Shown one piece after another: positions 1 through 10,882 of a stretch of 64,000 bases of DNA (position 1 is its first letter; each line of letters begins with the position of its first letter). The notes under the pieces are model-generated. The model had not been told where the DNA came from. It worked only from the letters and a program-made list of their open reading frames with translations, and made no database searches. The translations under genes and the position numbers were made by a program. Source of the stretch: Euleptes europaea (taxonomy: Eukaryota; Chordata; Lepidosauria; Squamata; Sphaerodactylidae); assembly GCF_029931775.1 (NCBI RefSeq), contig NC_079312.1, positions 10,113,821-10,177,820 of the forward strand, written 5' to 3'.

Positions 1-298
1 TGTGGTGATGGCTGCCAGCTTGGAGGGCTTTAAGAAGGGCGTGGACATATTCATGGAGGAAAGGGGTAGTCATGGCTTTTAGTTAGAATGGATACTAGTC
101 ATGCTGCATACCTATTCTCTCTAGTATCAGAGGAGCATGCCTATTATTTTGGGTGCGGTGGAACACAGGCAGGATGGTGGTGCTGCCATCGTCTTGTTTG
201 GGGGCTTCCTAGAGGCACCTGGTTGGCCACTGTGTGAACAGACTGCTGGACGTGATGGGCCTTAGTCTGATCCAGCAGGGCCTTTCTTATGTTCTTAG
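1..298 (+). repeat. CR1 LINE, 3' end
   Basis: This is the tail of a CR1 that begins left of the window; the complete equivalent is 28257-29460. It contains the last ORF2 codons (residues KKGVDIFMEE) and the non-coding tail ending in the TTATGTTCTTA-type terminus common in reptile CR1. Confidence 0.9.
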
Positions 299-410
299 AG
301 TAAAGCGATACCATCACTTCACGTGATCTGGACACTATACTTCTGTTGATGCAGCCCAAGACTGCATTTGCCTTTTTAGTTACCGCATCACACTGCTGAC
401 TCATGTTCAG
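299..410 (-). repeat. CR1 ORF2 fragment, opposite orientation
   Basis: The minus strand reads MSQQCDAVTKKANAVLGCIN and on to LYS, the CR1 ORF2 stretch normally just before the RPHLEYC motif. It abuts the plus-strand CR1 tail, so two CR1 pieces lie tail to head in opposite orientation. Repeated at 29461 and 56389. Confidence 0.85.
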
Positions 411-796
411 AGATTATTCATATCTAGAATAACAAGATGAAAACTAGAAACCTCAAAACTGGCACCAGCATCCGAATAACTGCAGGAGTTGCAATTCCAA
501 AAATGCAGGGTAGGAATGGAAACATTCTGGTCCAGATTAATTGTCGTATGTATAATATTTTTAAATAATTAAAAATGTTTTAATTATGTACCTAATACGC
601 TTGTATTATTATTTCATGTTACTTTCCCATTTTATTAGATTCCCCCTGTTGATGCTGCACACGAAATGCATTGGGGTTGCAAGAATGACGACAGAATCTG
701 TTCCCCTTTGCACCATTTGTTTCTCTGACTTCGTTTTGCCTGGCTGCAGCCCCCTTCTTTTCTTCCCAGATGAACAACATAAAATCCCTCTAACAT
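411..796. other. No gene or repeat family recognised
   Basis: AT-rich at 540-620, otherwise mixed. Conserved in units 2 (29573-29957) and 3 (56501-56884) almost unchanged. Short open frames here have no recognisable similarity and I do not call them genes. Confidence 0.5.
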
Positions 797-1015
797 TTTG
801 CTAGGAAAAAGTGAGGGCAGCAGGAAAAGAGGCAGACCCAACAAGAGATGGATGGACTCAACAAAGGAAGCCACAGCCCTCCGTTCGCAAGACCTGAGCA
901 AGGCTGTGAAAGATAGGATGTTTTGGAGGACTTTCATTCATAGGGTCGCCATAAGTTGGAAGCGACTTGAGGGCACTTAACACACAAACACACATGCACA
1001 GAAAACACACACACA
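797..1015 (+). repeat. Bov-B (RTE) LINE 3' end
   Basis: Codons read RKRGRPNKRWMDS and then WRTFIHRVA, the Bov-B ORF C-terminus. They are followed by the 3' end with GGGTCGCCATAAGTTGGAAG and GGCACTTAACACACA. The tail runs into an ACA-rich stretch. Units 2 and 3 share a deletion that removes this 3' end. Confidence 0.87.
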
Positions 1016-1105
1016 ATATTTGGCAATGGAAGTGCCGGTTCTCTGCAGACGAGCCCAAAAGGAAGAGGCAGGACAGGCGGGGGGGGGTGAATTAGGTCCC
1101 CTCCA

Positions 1106-1900
1106 TTGACAAACCTGCAGACCAGCGGCCAGTTCAGAGCTCTTCTGAGGCTCCTGGGGATCCTACAGCAGAGGAAGCAACAGCAGGCACTGCAAATACA
1201 ACTAGCCAACTGTGGCCAAACGAGCCACGGGGGGGGGGGGGGCAGAAACTGGCCCCGAGCCCCGCTGGGTCAGATCAAAAGGGTCCGCCCAGCAGTCGAG
1301 AGCCAGACGAGCTCAGGCTGGTTGCAGGGAACAAACAAACCCCCACGTGGGTGGGAACACCAACCCCAGACCTGCTGCAGGAGACCCTCCACCGACTCAC
1401 CTCCCCTGCAGACGTGCAGAAGCCCGGTTCTCCCTCCACCCGGGTCGGGGGGCCAGACAGGGGAGAGGCCCCGAGGGACTCCATGTGGGCCAGGTTTCCT
1501 TCTGCCGCTCTGGGAAAAGCCTGGCGGAGGCAGAGGGGGCCTCGATGGTGCTCGCAGCGCCTTCTGGGAAACGTAGTTCCCTGCAACCACCAGACCCGGA
1601 AGGAAGAACAGAGGCCGTTGGAAAGAGGCGGTTTCCTCGCTCGGCTTCTGGGCCTGGGGGGAGCAGCCTCCTCCTCTGACGGCCCCCCCTGCAGGGGAGA
1701 CCAGCAGGAGAGAGGCTGACAAAGGGACAGAGGGCAACGGGGAAGAAACACTTTCCTGCCCAAAACTGTAGGGTTGGTTGCAGCACCTTGTTCTCCCGCA
1801 GGAAGCTTCGCTTTTCCAGGCATCGACACATTTAAACGTAGGGTGACCAGATCCAGGCTGCTCAGGCCTCGCAAACTGAGGGCCGGAGCTTCCCTTATGA
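1106..1900 (-). promoter_or_regulatory. KZFP promoter and first exon, copy D (unit 1)
   Basis: GC-rich block with two gene-start features on the minus strand. A ZNF143/SBS-like element lies at 1557-1581 (GGGAACTACGTTTCCCAGAA). Downstream is a first-exon splice donor, GCAGGGGAG followed by GTGAGT, with the exon ending at 1401. The same block occurs at 30214, 57140 and in diverged form at 8275, 22440 and 27958. ZNF143-type ACTACAATTCCCAG elements are typical of CpG-rich, KZFP-like promoters. A pure G run lies at about 1229-1242. No KRAB exon lies between here and the window start, so the gene it would drive is outside. Confidence 0.7.
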
Positions 1901-2384
1901 AGTCAAGCTGGGTCTTCCTCTTTTCCTGCCGCCTTCAAATTTTCCTAGCCTTATTGTCTTTTCCCGTGACTCTGGTCTTCTCATAATGCAACCAAAGTAC
2001 GATGGCCTCCGTTCAGCCATTGAGCTTCGAGGCTTGACTTGATCGAGAACCCAGTGATTTGTCTTTCCCGCAATCCGCAGCAGGCCTCAAACTCTCCTCC
2101 GACACCACATGTCAAAGAATCAGCGAGTGGGAAGGGGCCATACAGGCGCCGTCTAGTCCAGCCCCCTGGGGCTCAAGGCAGGATCAGCCCAGAGCAGCAG
2201 GGCTCCTTGCACTTTTCCCACTCGTGACTCCTTTTCACCTGAGAAATTTTTACACGACCCCGGGTATAAAGGTATATATAAAATAGGTATACAGATCAAA
2301 CATTTACAGATAATAAATTGTAAAGAAATTTATTTTAAAACAATCTGGTGTACATATAACTTTTGCACGACCCGCCACATGCGA
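1900..2384. other. Intergenic, unrecognised repeat-like sequence
   Basis: No gene seen. Contains the phrase CGTCTAGTCCAGCCCCCTGG near 2150, a string common in reptile interspersed repeats, but I cannot assign a family. Confidence 0.4.
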
Positions 2385-3060
2385 CCCACAGTTTAAGAAG
2401 CTTTGGCCTAGACAGAGCATCCCTGACAAGGGTTTGTCCCACTGCAGCTCAAAGACTGCCAGAGAGGGGGAAGCTCGCCAGCTTCTTAGGTAGCTGTTTC
2501 CACTGCTGGACAACTCTGACTGTGAAATGTTTTTCCTAATATCCAGCCGGTACCTTGCAGCCCGAGGAGCCCCGTGGCACAGAGTGGTAAGCTGCAGTAC
2601 CGCAGTCCAAGCTCTGCTCACGACCTGAGTTCAATCCCAACGGAAGTTGGTTTCAGGTAGCCGTCTCAAGGTCGGCTCAGCCTTCCATCTTTCCGAGGTC
2701 GGTAAAATGAGCACCCAGTTTGCTGGGGGTAAAGGGAAGATGACTGGGGAAAGCACTGGCAAACCACCCCGTAAACAAAGTCTGCCTAAAAAACATCAAG
2801 ATGTGACATCACCCCATGGGTCAGGAATGAGCCGGTGCTTGCACAGGGGGACCTTTACCTTTTTACTTACCTTGCAGCCCATAATTGAAACCCATTATTG
2901 CGAGTCCTATCTTCCACTTCCAAAAGCAACAGGGCCCTGCCTTCCTCTAAGTGACAGCCCTTCAAATACTTAAAGAGAGAAATCATGTCCCCCCTCAACC
3001 TCCTCTTCTCCAGACTGAACATTCCCAGGCCCCTCAGCCTTTCCTCGTAGGGCATGTTCA
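2385..3060 (-). repeat. CR1 3' fragment, split by a Sauria SINE
   Basis: On the minus strand the right part reads [20 protein letters not shown], the CR1 C-terminus, and the left part is CR1 3' sequence. The element is interrupted at 2564-2867 by a SINE. Matches at 31450-32127 and, shortened, 58505-58705. Confidence 0.85.
2564..2867 (+). repeat. Sauria-type tRNA SINE with 13-bp target duplication
   Basis: The head has a tRNA-like B box (GAGTTCAATCCCAAC near 2627). The tail, with AAGCACTGGCAAACCACCCC and GATGTGACATCACCCC, is of the Bov-B type used by Sauria SINEs. TACCTTGCAGCCC flanks it at 2551-2563 and 2868-2880. It is nested in a minus-strand CR1. Identical in unit 2, so it predates the duplication. 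Confidence 0.9.
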
Positions 3061-3699
3061 TGGTAGTATAGCCATTGTCCAGTGGGACCTGGAGATCTCC
3101 TGGAACTTGAATGTATCTCCAGGAATTTCCCAACCTGGAGCTGGCAAACCTAGGTGGAACGCTCCCGGCAAAGAAAGCAGAGTATATGTTTCCAGACAGC
3201 CTTGACCACCCAATAAATCTAGGATTTTCCCAGAGCAATTCTAAGCAGGTGTACATGGAAGGGACTCCCATTTTACTTAATGGAGCTTATTCCTAGGAAA
3301 ATGTCCTAAGGCCTGCACACTTTGTGATCCATTGCTATACGTGGAGGTCACACACCCCATTGCAGACGAACTTGAATGTTTGCAAGGCTAATATTTAGAT
3401 GAGTGCCACGGACAAAGTCCATGATCTGAGACATGTGCTCCTCAGGAGGCTTTGACCATGACAGAGGGATCTGTCCCCATCTCGAATCATGTGTTCAGAA
3501 TGGCAAACAGTTTGGTTCTGTCCTTGCCACCAGGAATGATATGCACCGTCTTGGCGGGGGCTTCTTTTTTAAACATTGACTTTCCTCTTTAATTAATGTT
3601 GTTGTACTTTGTTCCGTTGGACTACGATGTACCTTGTTGCCCAAAGCTGGTGGACAGGGGGGAAACGAAGCATGGCTTGTGAGGAGGCCACGTTTTGAA
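3060..3699. other. No gene; small MITE-like piece then unrecognised sequence
   Basis: 3088-3152 carries CCTGGAGATCTCC and CCAACCTGGAGCTGGCAAAC, a fragment of the palindromic repeat seen complete at 62520-62742. The rest is shared by all three units without any coding or repeat signature I recognise. Confidence 0.5.
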
Positions 3700-3897
3700 G
3701 TACATGGTGGTGGAAAGCTGACTTACGGTGACCCTGTAAGGTTTTCAAGGTGGTTGAAATTCAGAGGTGGGTTTGCCATCGCCTGCCTCTGCATAGCAAC
3801 CCAGGACTTCCTTAGCGGTCTTCCATCCAAGTACTAACTGGGGCAACTCAGCTTAGCTTCCAAGGTCTGACAAGACTGGGCCAATCAAGTCGGGGCT
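3700..3897 (-). repeat. 5S-rRNA-derived SINE
   Basis: On the plus strand, GGTCTTCCATCCAAGTACTA and CTTAGCTTCCAAGGTCTGA match the reverse complement of 5S rRNA (CCCATCCAAGTACTAACC, CTTAGCTTCCGAGATC). The tail has GTGACCCTGTAAGGTTTTCAAGG, as in lizard 5S SINEs. Diverged and tailed, so not a 5S gene. Copies at 32768 and 59345. Confidence 0.8.
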
Positions 3898-3971
3898 TAA
3901 AGTACATAAGTAACATTAAAGGGACAACCCTTTCTGATATTCAGTGGGGCAGGGGTTCCCAGCCTTTATGA

Positions 3972-4262
3972 AGAAAAGTTGGTTTTTATATCCCCCTTTT
4001 TCTCTACCTTTAAGCAGTCTCAAACTGGCTTACAATCACTTTCCCTTCCTTTCCCCACAACAGACACCTTGTGAGGCAGGTGGGGCTGAGAGAGTTCTGA
4101 GAGAATGGTGACTGGCCCAAGGTCACCCAGCAGGCTTCATGGGGAGGAGCGGGGAATCAAACCCAGCTCACCAGATTAGAGTCCGCCGCTCATGTGAAGG
4201 AGCAGGGAACCAAACCCAGTTCTCCAGATTAAAGTCCACTGCTCTTAACCACTACACCACAA
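3972..4262 (-). repeat. CORE-type tRNA SINE (left arm of head-to-head pair)
   Basis: The minus strand starts with a tRNA-like head (TGTAGTGGTTAAGAGCAG). It has the CORE/MIR-like GGGTGACCTTGGGCCAGTCA and ends in a TATAAAAACCAACT-type tail. It meets a second copy of the same family in opposite orientation at 4263, giving a long inverted repeat. Confidence 0.8.
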
Positions 4263-7200
4263 GAGAGCCAGGGTGGCGTAGTGGTTAAGAGTGCTGGTGA
4301 AAGATCGGTGGACTCTAATCTGGAGAACTGGGTTTGATTCCCCACTCCCCGCTGTCCGGGTCGGCTGACCGCCCCCCCGCTGCAAGCGCGGCGCCGCGCT
4401 CCTGCCGTCCGCTGCCCAGGGGCGCAAAAACCGGCCCCGTTACAAGTGGCAAGCAGCACCCCTCGGACTAAGAGGGGGTGCAGGATCGGGTGCCGGTGGC
4501 GGACTCGTCATTAGAGCGGAGCCTGCCGAGAAAACGGTGGCTCTCGCTCTGACGGGCTCCGCTGAAGAGCCGGTGCAATCTTATGTTTTTTTTTTGGTTT
4601 TTTATTAGTTTTTTATAATAAATCCAAAAAAAAGAAAAAGAAAGAAAGCAGGAGAGAACGAGGTGGAAGCCGATAAACAAGCAAGTTTTACAACCAAGCG
4701 TACTTTATGGTTATAAACATTCTAAACTGGGGTGTGTGGCAGTGGATTTTTAATAAAAACTAACTCTGATCTATCTATAATCTTGTTTTGTTCTGCTCTA
4801 AGAAAATTTGGCTCTTTGCCAGTTGACTGACGCACTTAAAAAAAATTTTTTTCTGTATTGAAAGACTGGAAAAGCAAACAGGAGCTGCTGGAAAGCAATC
4901 AAGTGACATGGAAAATGCTTGCTGAGATGTCATGGTGAAGTAGAAAAAGTTTTCTGCCCCCCCCCCCCCATCTCCTCCATTTGGATTACAATTGCTTGCT
5001 ATTTTTTAGCTTCTCAATGGGAGAAAAGGAGAAGCACACTAAGGACATTCTTAAAGATACAAAGCTGGTGGTACAGATCCCCCAAAGAAGAGCTTCAGTA
5101 TCACAAACTACACCTAAACAGTCTCCAGTTGCAACAACATCTGTAACTACAAAGATGTCTTCAAAAACCAAGCCTGAAGTGACATTGAACTCTTTATATG
5201 ATCTTCTATCTAAGACTCATCAAGATGTTGCAGAAATGAAGCAGGAGTTATCCCAGAATACAATGACCACATCTCAAAATTCGGTTGCAATAGCTGCTTT
5301 GCAAGATACAATCTCATCCCTGACTGTCAGACAAGATAAGGTTGAAACCAAGCTTAAAAAGACAACACAAGAAACTAAAGAAATAAAGAAGAAGGTGGAT
5401 ACCCTTGAGATGTCACTAACAGCGGTAAATGAGAGGGAAGAAACATAACAAGATCAAATTGCGATGATTGACTATAAGATTAAAGAATCCTCCCTGCGCA
5501 TACGTGGGTTGAAAGAAAAAGTTGAAGACCGGGACTTACGTGGATATCTGACAGTACTTTTGGCAGATTTTTTACAGGGATCTGAAGAAGTTATAACGGG
5601 GATGATTGTAACAGCTTACAGAATAAATTCTGCATATGCAACCAGAAATAAAGTTCCAAGGGATTGCCTACTTCAACTACTTTCAAGGAGCCACCATGGC
5701 TTGATACTCAACTCTAATTACAAGACACCGCTTAAAGTTGGAGATGAGTCTCTGCGACTGATGAAGGAAATACCTGCTAGACTGCTGAGGAAGAGGAAGG
5801 ATTTCATGGAGATTGTTCAACGCTTAAGACTCAGCGGAATACAATTTAGATGGGAATATCCAAAAGGCATTTCTTTCATTTTTAAGGCTAAAAGATTCAA
5901 GTTCACAGAATTGGACAAGGCTGAACAGTTCTTGAGGAGATATGATGCTGAATTGGCTAAACCAATTAAGCCAACTAAGCAAGGTAAAACCAGAGAATCT
6001 CCAGAAGAAGAAAAGGCTGATGAAGCATCTGGAGGAGGAGAATTGCCAATAGACTCATCAGAGGAGTCTCCAATTGATGATACTGGCTGAACAAAAACTG
6101 GGGGTGGAAAGGGGGCAGGGTAGGAGTTAAAGTGTGACAATTTTGATGTATGAAGGTCAATGGATCTAACTGAATTTTGATACGTTACAGGCTTTATCTT
6201 GGAATATTAATGGACTGAATTCTCCCAACAAAAGGAGGAAAATATATCATCATTTACAAAAAACTAAGGCTAATATTATTTGTTTACAGGAAACACATAT
6301 ACTTCCAAAGGATATATTTAGATTAGAAGATTCTAGGTTGGGCACACTTTTCACGGCATGTAATGGTAAAAAAAAAAAACTAATGGCATAGCGATGTATT
6401 TACCTTCATTATTAGAACCAAAACTAATATATCAGGATACAGAGGGTAGAGTTTTAATGGTGGAAATAACATGTGATTTTCAGAAGATATTACTTGTGGG
6501 AATATATGCCCCCAATACTAATCAAAAACTATTTTATGATAAATTTGCAATGATAATGGCGGAATATGCTACAGACAAAATGATATGGATGGGGGATTTT
6601 AATGGAGTAATGGTACCTAAGATAGATAGATCTGGCAAAAAGAAAAAAGCAAATAATGAGGGTAAATTACCGGTTAATTTTGATGTTCTTACAGACCAAT
6701 GGGATATGTTTGACGTCTGGAGATTGACAAATGGTAATAAGAAAGGATATACTTTTTTTTCCACAGAGACATCTTTCACATTCCAGGATAGACATGTTAT
6801 GGCTTTCGAAAGGTTTGATAATGAACTCAGAAGATCCAGAGATATTGCCTAGGATATTATCTGACCATAATACGGTAACAGTAAAGATTAAAATAGGGGA
6901 AAGAAGGTATAAACCCTGGAGAATTAATGATTTTCTTTTAAAAAATACTAAAATAGTGGATAAATTGAAGTTGGAGATACAGAATTATTTTAAGGAAAAT
7001 ACAGGTAAGGGTACCCGGGAAGATATAATTTGGGATGCTGGTAAGGCAGTAATTAGAGGAATATTAATCCAACAAAATACAAGATGGTATAGGGAAAGGG
7101 AGAAAAAGAAAAAGGAGGTATTAGATTAAATAAAACAAGGAGAAAGGTATCTTAGCAGAATTCATGACAAAACAGTTAAACAAATTCAGCAGGCTCTGAT

Positions 7201-7665
7201 AAGAAAATATCAACATCAATATGAATTTTTAATTACGGAGGAAATTGAACGGAAAATTATGTATAACAAAGATTTTTTGAACATGCTAATAAACCGGGTA
7301 AAATGTTAGCATGGCAGTTGAAGTATAAACATAAAAAGTATTAATAACCCAAATAAAAAGGAAAGGTAAGATAACAAGGGAGAAGGATGAGATAATAGAT
7401 ACATTTGTGGAGTTTTACACAAATCTATATAAAAAAAATATAAAGTTTTAGAAACAGAAATAGATTCATATCTATTCCCCACTCCTACACAGGAAGCCAG
7501 CTGGGTGACCTTGGGCCCGTCACAGCTCTCTTGGAGCTCTCTCAGCCCCACCTACCTCACAAGGTGTCTGCTGTGGGGAGGGGAAGGGAAGGTGATTGTA
7601 AGCCGGTTTGATTCTTCCTTAAGTGGTAGAGGAAGTCGGCATACAAAAACCGACTCTTCTTCTTC
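4263..7665 (+). repeat. CORE-type tRNA SINE, split by an L1
   Basis: The head is at 4263-4348 and the rest at 7474-7665, including GCTGGGTGACCTTGGGC and the TACAAAAACCGACTCTTCTT tail. Unit 2 has the same SINE unbroken at 33334-33597, which proves the L1 is a later insertion. Confidence 0.85.
4349..7473 (+). mobile_element. L1 LINE insertion, unit 1 only, 3'-truncated
   Basis: The insert starts with a GC-rich 5' UTR-like stretch (4349-4560). ORF1 follows at about 5017-6090 and has one in-frame stop (5446-5448). The ORF1 product has a coiled-coil-like first half and a C-terminal half with RGLKEK. ORF2 starts near 6190 with an APE-type endonuclease: WNINGLNS, LQETH, IYAPN, GDFNG, SDH. A frame change occurs in the endonuclease region. 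The element ends before the reverse transcriptase, just after YTNLYKKN, with no poly(A). ATTCCCCACTCC flanks it at 4337-4348 and 7474-7485, and the site is empty in units 2 and 3. Keeping the 5' end and losing the 3' end is the reverse of normal L1 truncation. Confidence 0.93.
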
Positions 7666-7679
7666 TTCACACGGAGTCC

Positions 7680-7990
7680 CTGGGCACCTTCAGAATTCTG
7701 GCAGGGCCTGGTGGGCACAGAGCCACAAAGCGGCTGCCAGAAAATGGGCTGCCGCAGGAGAGCCACAGAATGGATGGCACAGCTCACCTTCAATCACACA
7801 GTGATGCTTCTCGTCCTGGGGCGACAGCTGCTGCCAAAGCAATGTTTTTAAAAATCTGAACACCCAATCGAATCTCCAATGGCCAATCAGAAGCCTTGGC
7901 TGGGCAATAGTCCCACCTGGCCCCACCCACTTTATAAAACCACTTGGTGGGCACCAGGAAAGGTGTTAGCGGGCACTATGTTGGGCATCC
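7680..7990 (+). mobile_element. Non-autonomous hAT-like element, degraded
   Basis: Carries phrases of an abundant squamate hAT-like MITE: GTGGGCACAGAGCCACAAAG, AATCTCCAATGGCCAATCAG, CCCCACCCACTTTATAAAAC, TGGTGGGCACCAGGAAAGGT. Ends are not clear, and no transposase is present. Unit 2 copy at 33605-33920. Confidence 0.6.
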
Positions 7991-8274
7991 GTGCGGTATA
8001 GCATCTACCAATCAGCCCTACTGAATAACTTTGAGCAAAAGGCACAGTAGTCTTGGGATGGATGGCAATTGCCAGTGTAGCTTCCCATGAGCCACAGAGA
8101 GAGTACCACTAGGGTGGCGCCGTACAGAATGCTTCACAAGGTTACTTGGATAATCTGTTAGGGACCATGGCCTCTACCGCTGGGTATAGTTTACTGTAAG
8201 TAGGATCCTGCTATGTAATTCTTGCACCATTTAATGTCTAACGCTTTGCTTGAGTTCCGTTTTTAAACTGAAGA
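7991..8274. other. Unrecognised intergenic stretch
   Basis: No gene, repeat or RNA signature seen. The stretch is conserved in unit 2 but missing from unit 3, where an LTR replaces it. Confidence 0.4.
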
Positions 8275-8900
8275 CCAGTGGCCAGTTCAGAGAGATCTTG
8301 AGGATGCTGCTCACTGGGATCAGACACCAGAAAAAGCAACTGCATGCACAGAAAATGCAGCTAGCAACAGGTGGCCAAACTCCATGTGCATCAAGCCACG
8401 GGGGCCACTAATAGGCCACGAGCCCTGCTGGATCCGATCAGGGGTCCGTTGGGCTTTTAAGAATAAAATAAACCCAGGCTGGATGCAGAAAACACATCCC
8501 GCACCCCCCCCCCTCTCTCTCTGGGGCTCCCTCCCTCTGGCCCACCCAAGGGACTCCATTGTCCACAATTGTCCTTCTCCCTCTCTAAGAAGAGCCACCC
8601 CATCCAACACGTGGGAAAGGCAGGGTTGAGATCAATGCTTCTTGCAAGGCCTTCTGGGAAACGTAGTTCCCTGCAGCAACCAGACCCAGAACAGAAGTCC
8701 TGGGGAAGAGGAGGTTTCTTCTGGGTCGGTGTGGCCTCCTCTGACCGCCCCACTGCATGAGGAGAGGCCGGCTGGAGAGATGCTGCAAAAGTGACAGAAG
8801 GCGAAGGGGAAGGAGAAACCTCTTCTGCCCACAACTGTAAAGGTTGCCACAGCACTTTGTTCTCCTGCTGGGAACGACACTTTCCCAGGCATCGACATCC
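8275..8900 (-). promoter_or_regulatory. KZFP promoter copy E (unit 1)
   Basis: Diverged paralogue of copy D. The minus strand carries the ZNF143-like GGGAACTACGTTTCCCAGAA at 8648-8672 in the same surroundings, including the CACTTTGTTCTCCTGCTGGG stretch near 8850. The donor equivalent is not preserved in the clear form of copy D. No KRAB exon is recognisable downstream, so this is probably a relic of a lost gene. Unit 2 keeps only its distal part, and unit 3 has lost it. Confidence 0.6.
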
Positions 8901-8907
8901 TGATGGG

Positions 8908-9028
8908 TAGGGTTGGCAGCTCTGGACGGGGAAGCGTCTGGAGATTTGGGAGGACATCAGTGGGCTACAGGGCCATGATGGAGGCCACCTTCCTATTTCT
9001 CCAGGCCCCACCTGGAGGCTGGCAACGC
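8908..9028. repeat. Palindromic MITE-like repeat, internally deleted
   Basis: Begins AGGGTTGGCAGCTCTGG and ends CCACCTGGAGGCTGGCAACG, imperfect inverted ends of the family seen at 62520-62742. No coding capacity. Confidence 0.55.
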
Positions 9029-9124
9029 CATTCAAGGGCCTGACACTTTTCCCAAGGGAGGGCAGGAAGGATGCCCTCTTTCTCTCCATAAATAACACAA
9101 ATGCAGTACAATAAATTGTGTATT

Positions 9125-9440
9125 ATATGCCTCACACCAGGGGTCCCTGATGCAGGGCTCGTGGGCGTCATGGTGCCTGCCAACAAATTTCTTCACACCC
9201 ACCAAGTGTTTTTGGGAAATGGGCAGGGCCGCAGGAGGCTTTGGTACAGCGAGGCTTCTGGTTGGCCTTTGGAAAAGCTGATTGCTTGTGCAAGTTTTTA
9301 AAAACATTGCTATGGCAGCGGCTGCGACTACAGCACAAGGATCTTTGCGGAGTGACTGAAGAGAAGTTGCGGCAGCCACTTTGAGGCTGGCTCCGCCCCC
9401 TGCAGTCGCCATTTTGTGGTAGCCCCACCCGGAGGTTGGC
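9125..9440 (-). mobile_element. hAT-like MITE remnant
   Basis: Contains CCAGGGGTCCCTGATGCAGG at the left, the usual squamate hAT-like terminus, and GGTTGGCCTTTGGAAAAGCTGATT internally. It ends at a CCCGGAGGTTGGCAGCCCTA piece. Unit 2 retains only the right part from 34452. Confidence 0.5.
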
Positions 9441-10200
9441 AGCCCTAGCTTAAACCTAAAACCTTGCTGCGTTGTGGGTCAGTTGCTAGGGAGGGGACCC
9501 AAGCTGGAATTCAGTGCATACCTAGCAGGGGATATGAAACGTCCAATGCCAAGATGTGGAGAGCGTAGCAATACCACCGGCATCCATAACCATCAGCATC
9601 CACCCGTCATGGCACAAACATGCCTGTGACCAGCAGAGATGGAAGCGGCCATACCTTTGAAGATGATTTGCTCGGGGCCAATAGTAGGGGAAGAATTGGG
9701 CCCATGTGGCCCTGCTTGCATGTCTTCTGGGGGGCTATCTGACGAGCCCGTCGGAAAACGGATGCTGGATCAGAGGGTCCTTTGGTCTCACCCAGCACGG
9801 TTGCTCTTCCCCTCACAAAGCTCTGGAGTTCACAGGGCAGGTTTCAGCCACTCGTTCCACTCACAGAGATGACTGAAGTGGGTGGGCTGCATTTAAAGCC
9901 CTGCTTGCCCCCCCTTCCCCTGCGGTTGCCAATTGCCTGGAGAGAAAATGTCCTGACCTTTTCACACCTGTCATTTACCTGGCAAGGTGATCTCTCTCCA
10001 TCCTAAGGAAAGCTTCAGCGTCCCATTTCTACACATGAAGCCTCTGCTAAAGGGACAGGATGTTTTCTTCCAGGCCTGTTGGCAACCACATCCTTCACCT
10101 AACTTTTATATTTGTAAATAAGCAAATATTGGAAAGGCCTTGCCTGCTAACCCTCTGCACAAGGAAGCTGCTGTGAAAAGCAGGATCAGAAAAAAATATT
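9441..10200. other. No gene recognised
   Basis: Unit 1-specific arrangement. Unit 2 lacks the equivalent of about 9690-10757 and has about 475 bp of other sequence at 34883-35358. Unit 3 keeps the part from 9785. No coding or repeat family is recognised apart from the MITE-like repeat that follows. Confidence 0.4.
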
Positions 10201-10202
10201 CA

Positions 10203-10412
10203 GCTGTGCCAGCTCCGGGGTGGGGGGGAACTCCTGGAGATTGGGGGGGTGCAGCCTGGGGAGAGTGGGGTTTGGGAAGGGGCTTCAATGGGGTGTAAGG
10301 CCATGAAGTCCTTCTCCAAAGAGCCCTTTTCTCCAGGGGAACTGCTCTCTGTTGCCGAGAGATGAGTTGTAATAGCAGATCTCCAGGCCCCAAGTGGACC
10401 TTGGCAACTCCA
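10203..10412. repeat. Palindromic MITE-like repeat
   Basis: GGGGAACTCCTGGAGATT on the left and ATCTCCAGGCCCCAAGTGG with TTGGCAACTCC on the right form imperfect inverted ends around CTTCAATGGGGTGTAAGGCC. Same family as 62520-62742, with the outer left end worn. Confidence 0.6.
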
Positions 10413-10882
10413 GCTGGGGACTGAAATGGCCCCCACATTTTGTCAGTGGGATGAGAAGGTCTCTGTTGGCTTTATGCTGGTTGCTCAGAGCTAAGTGGGC
10501 CAGCAGCTTATTGGCCCGAGACCGGCTGACCCCAAGAGCAGCCCTGGGATTTGGGGTGACTGAAGCAGGATTCAAGCAAGATCAAGGCAAATACTGTTCC
10601 TTCCAACGTTGTCTCCGTCACAGGCGGTGGAGAGGTGTTGCTGAGCCACGGTCTTTGCAGAAGAATGAAAATGGTTGATGCCCCTCTGGTCTAGGTTGGA
10701 GAGATTGGGGGGCGCCCTCTGCCCTCACCTTCTCTTTTCAGAATGGAGCTACTTCAAGGGGTCCATGCTAGAGGTAGTCCGGCAGGAGTTAAGTACTCCT
10801 CCAACAGCTTATTCCTGCAAAGAACTCGATACAAGCTCTGTAGAACCTGTTACAGCCTAGATAAAGTGTACATAGTTGAATG
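10413..10882. other. No gene recognised
   Basis: Sequence between a MITE-like repeat and a SINE, conserved in unit 3 (62743-63212) but absent from unit 2. Short open frames show no known motif. Confidence 0.4.

Noticed and set aside
1229-1242. G homopolymer as a functional G-quadruplex
   Set aside because: Similar runs recur in each copy of the promoter block, but their lengths vary and single homopolymer runs are prone to sequencing error. Noted only as part of the block.
1106-1719. Long open frames on both strands near 1.1-1.9 kb
   Set aside because: Caused by GC-rich promoter/first-exon sequence; no ATG context, domain or conservation of frame between units.
2564-2660. tRNA gene
   Set aside because: Box B is good, but the sequence cannot form the full cloverleaf by eye and runs into a SINE body with target duplications.
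3780-3897. 5S rRNA gene
   Set aside because: Only part of the 5S sequence, diverged, joined to a SINE tail and repeated at the same place in all units.
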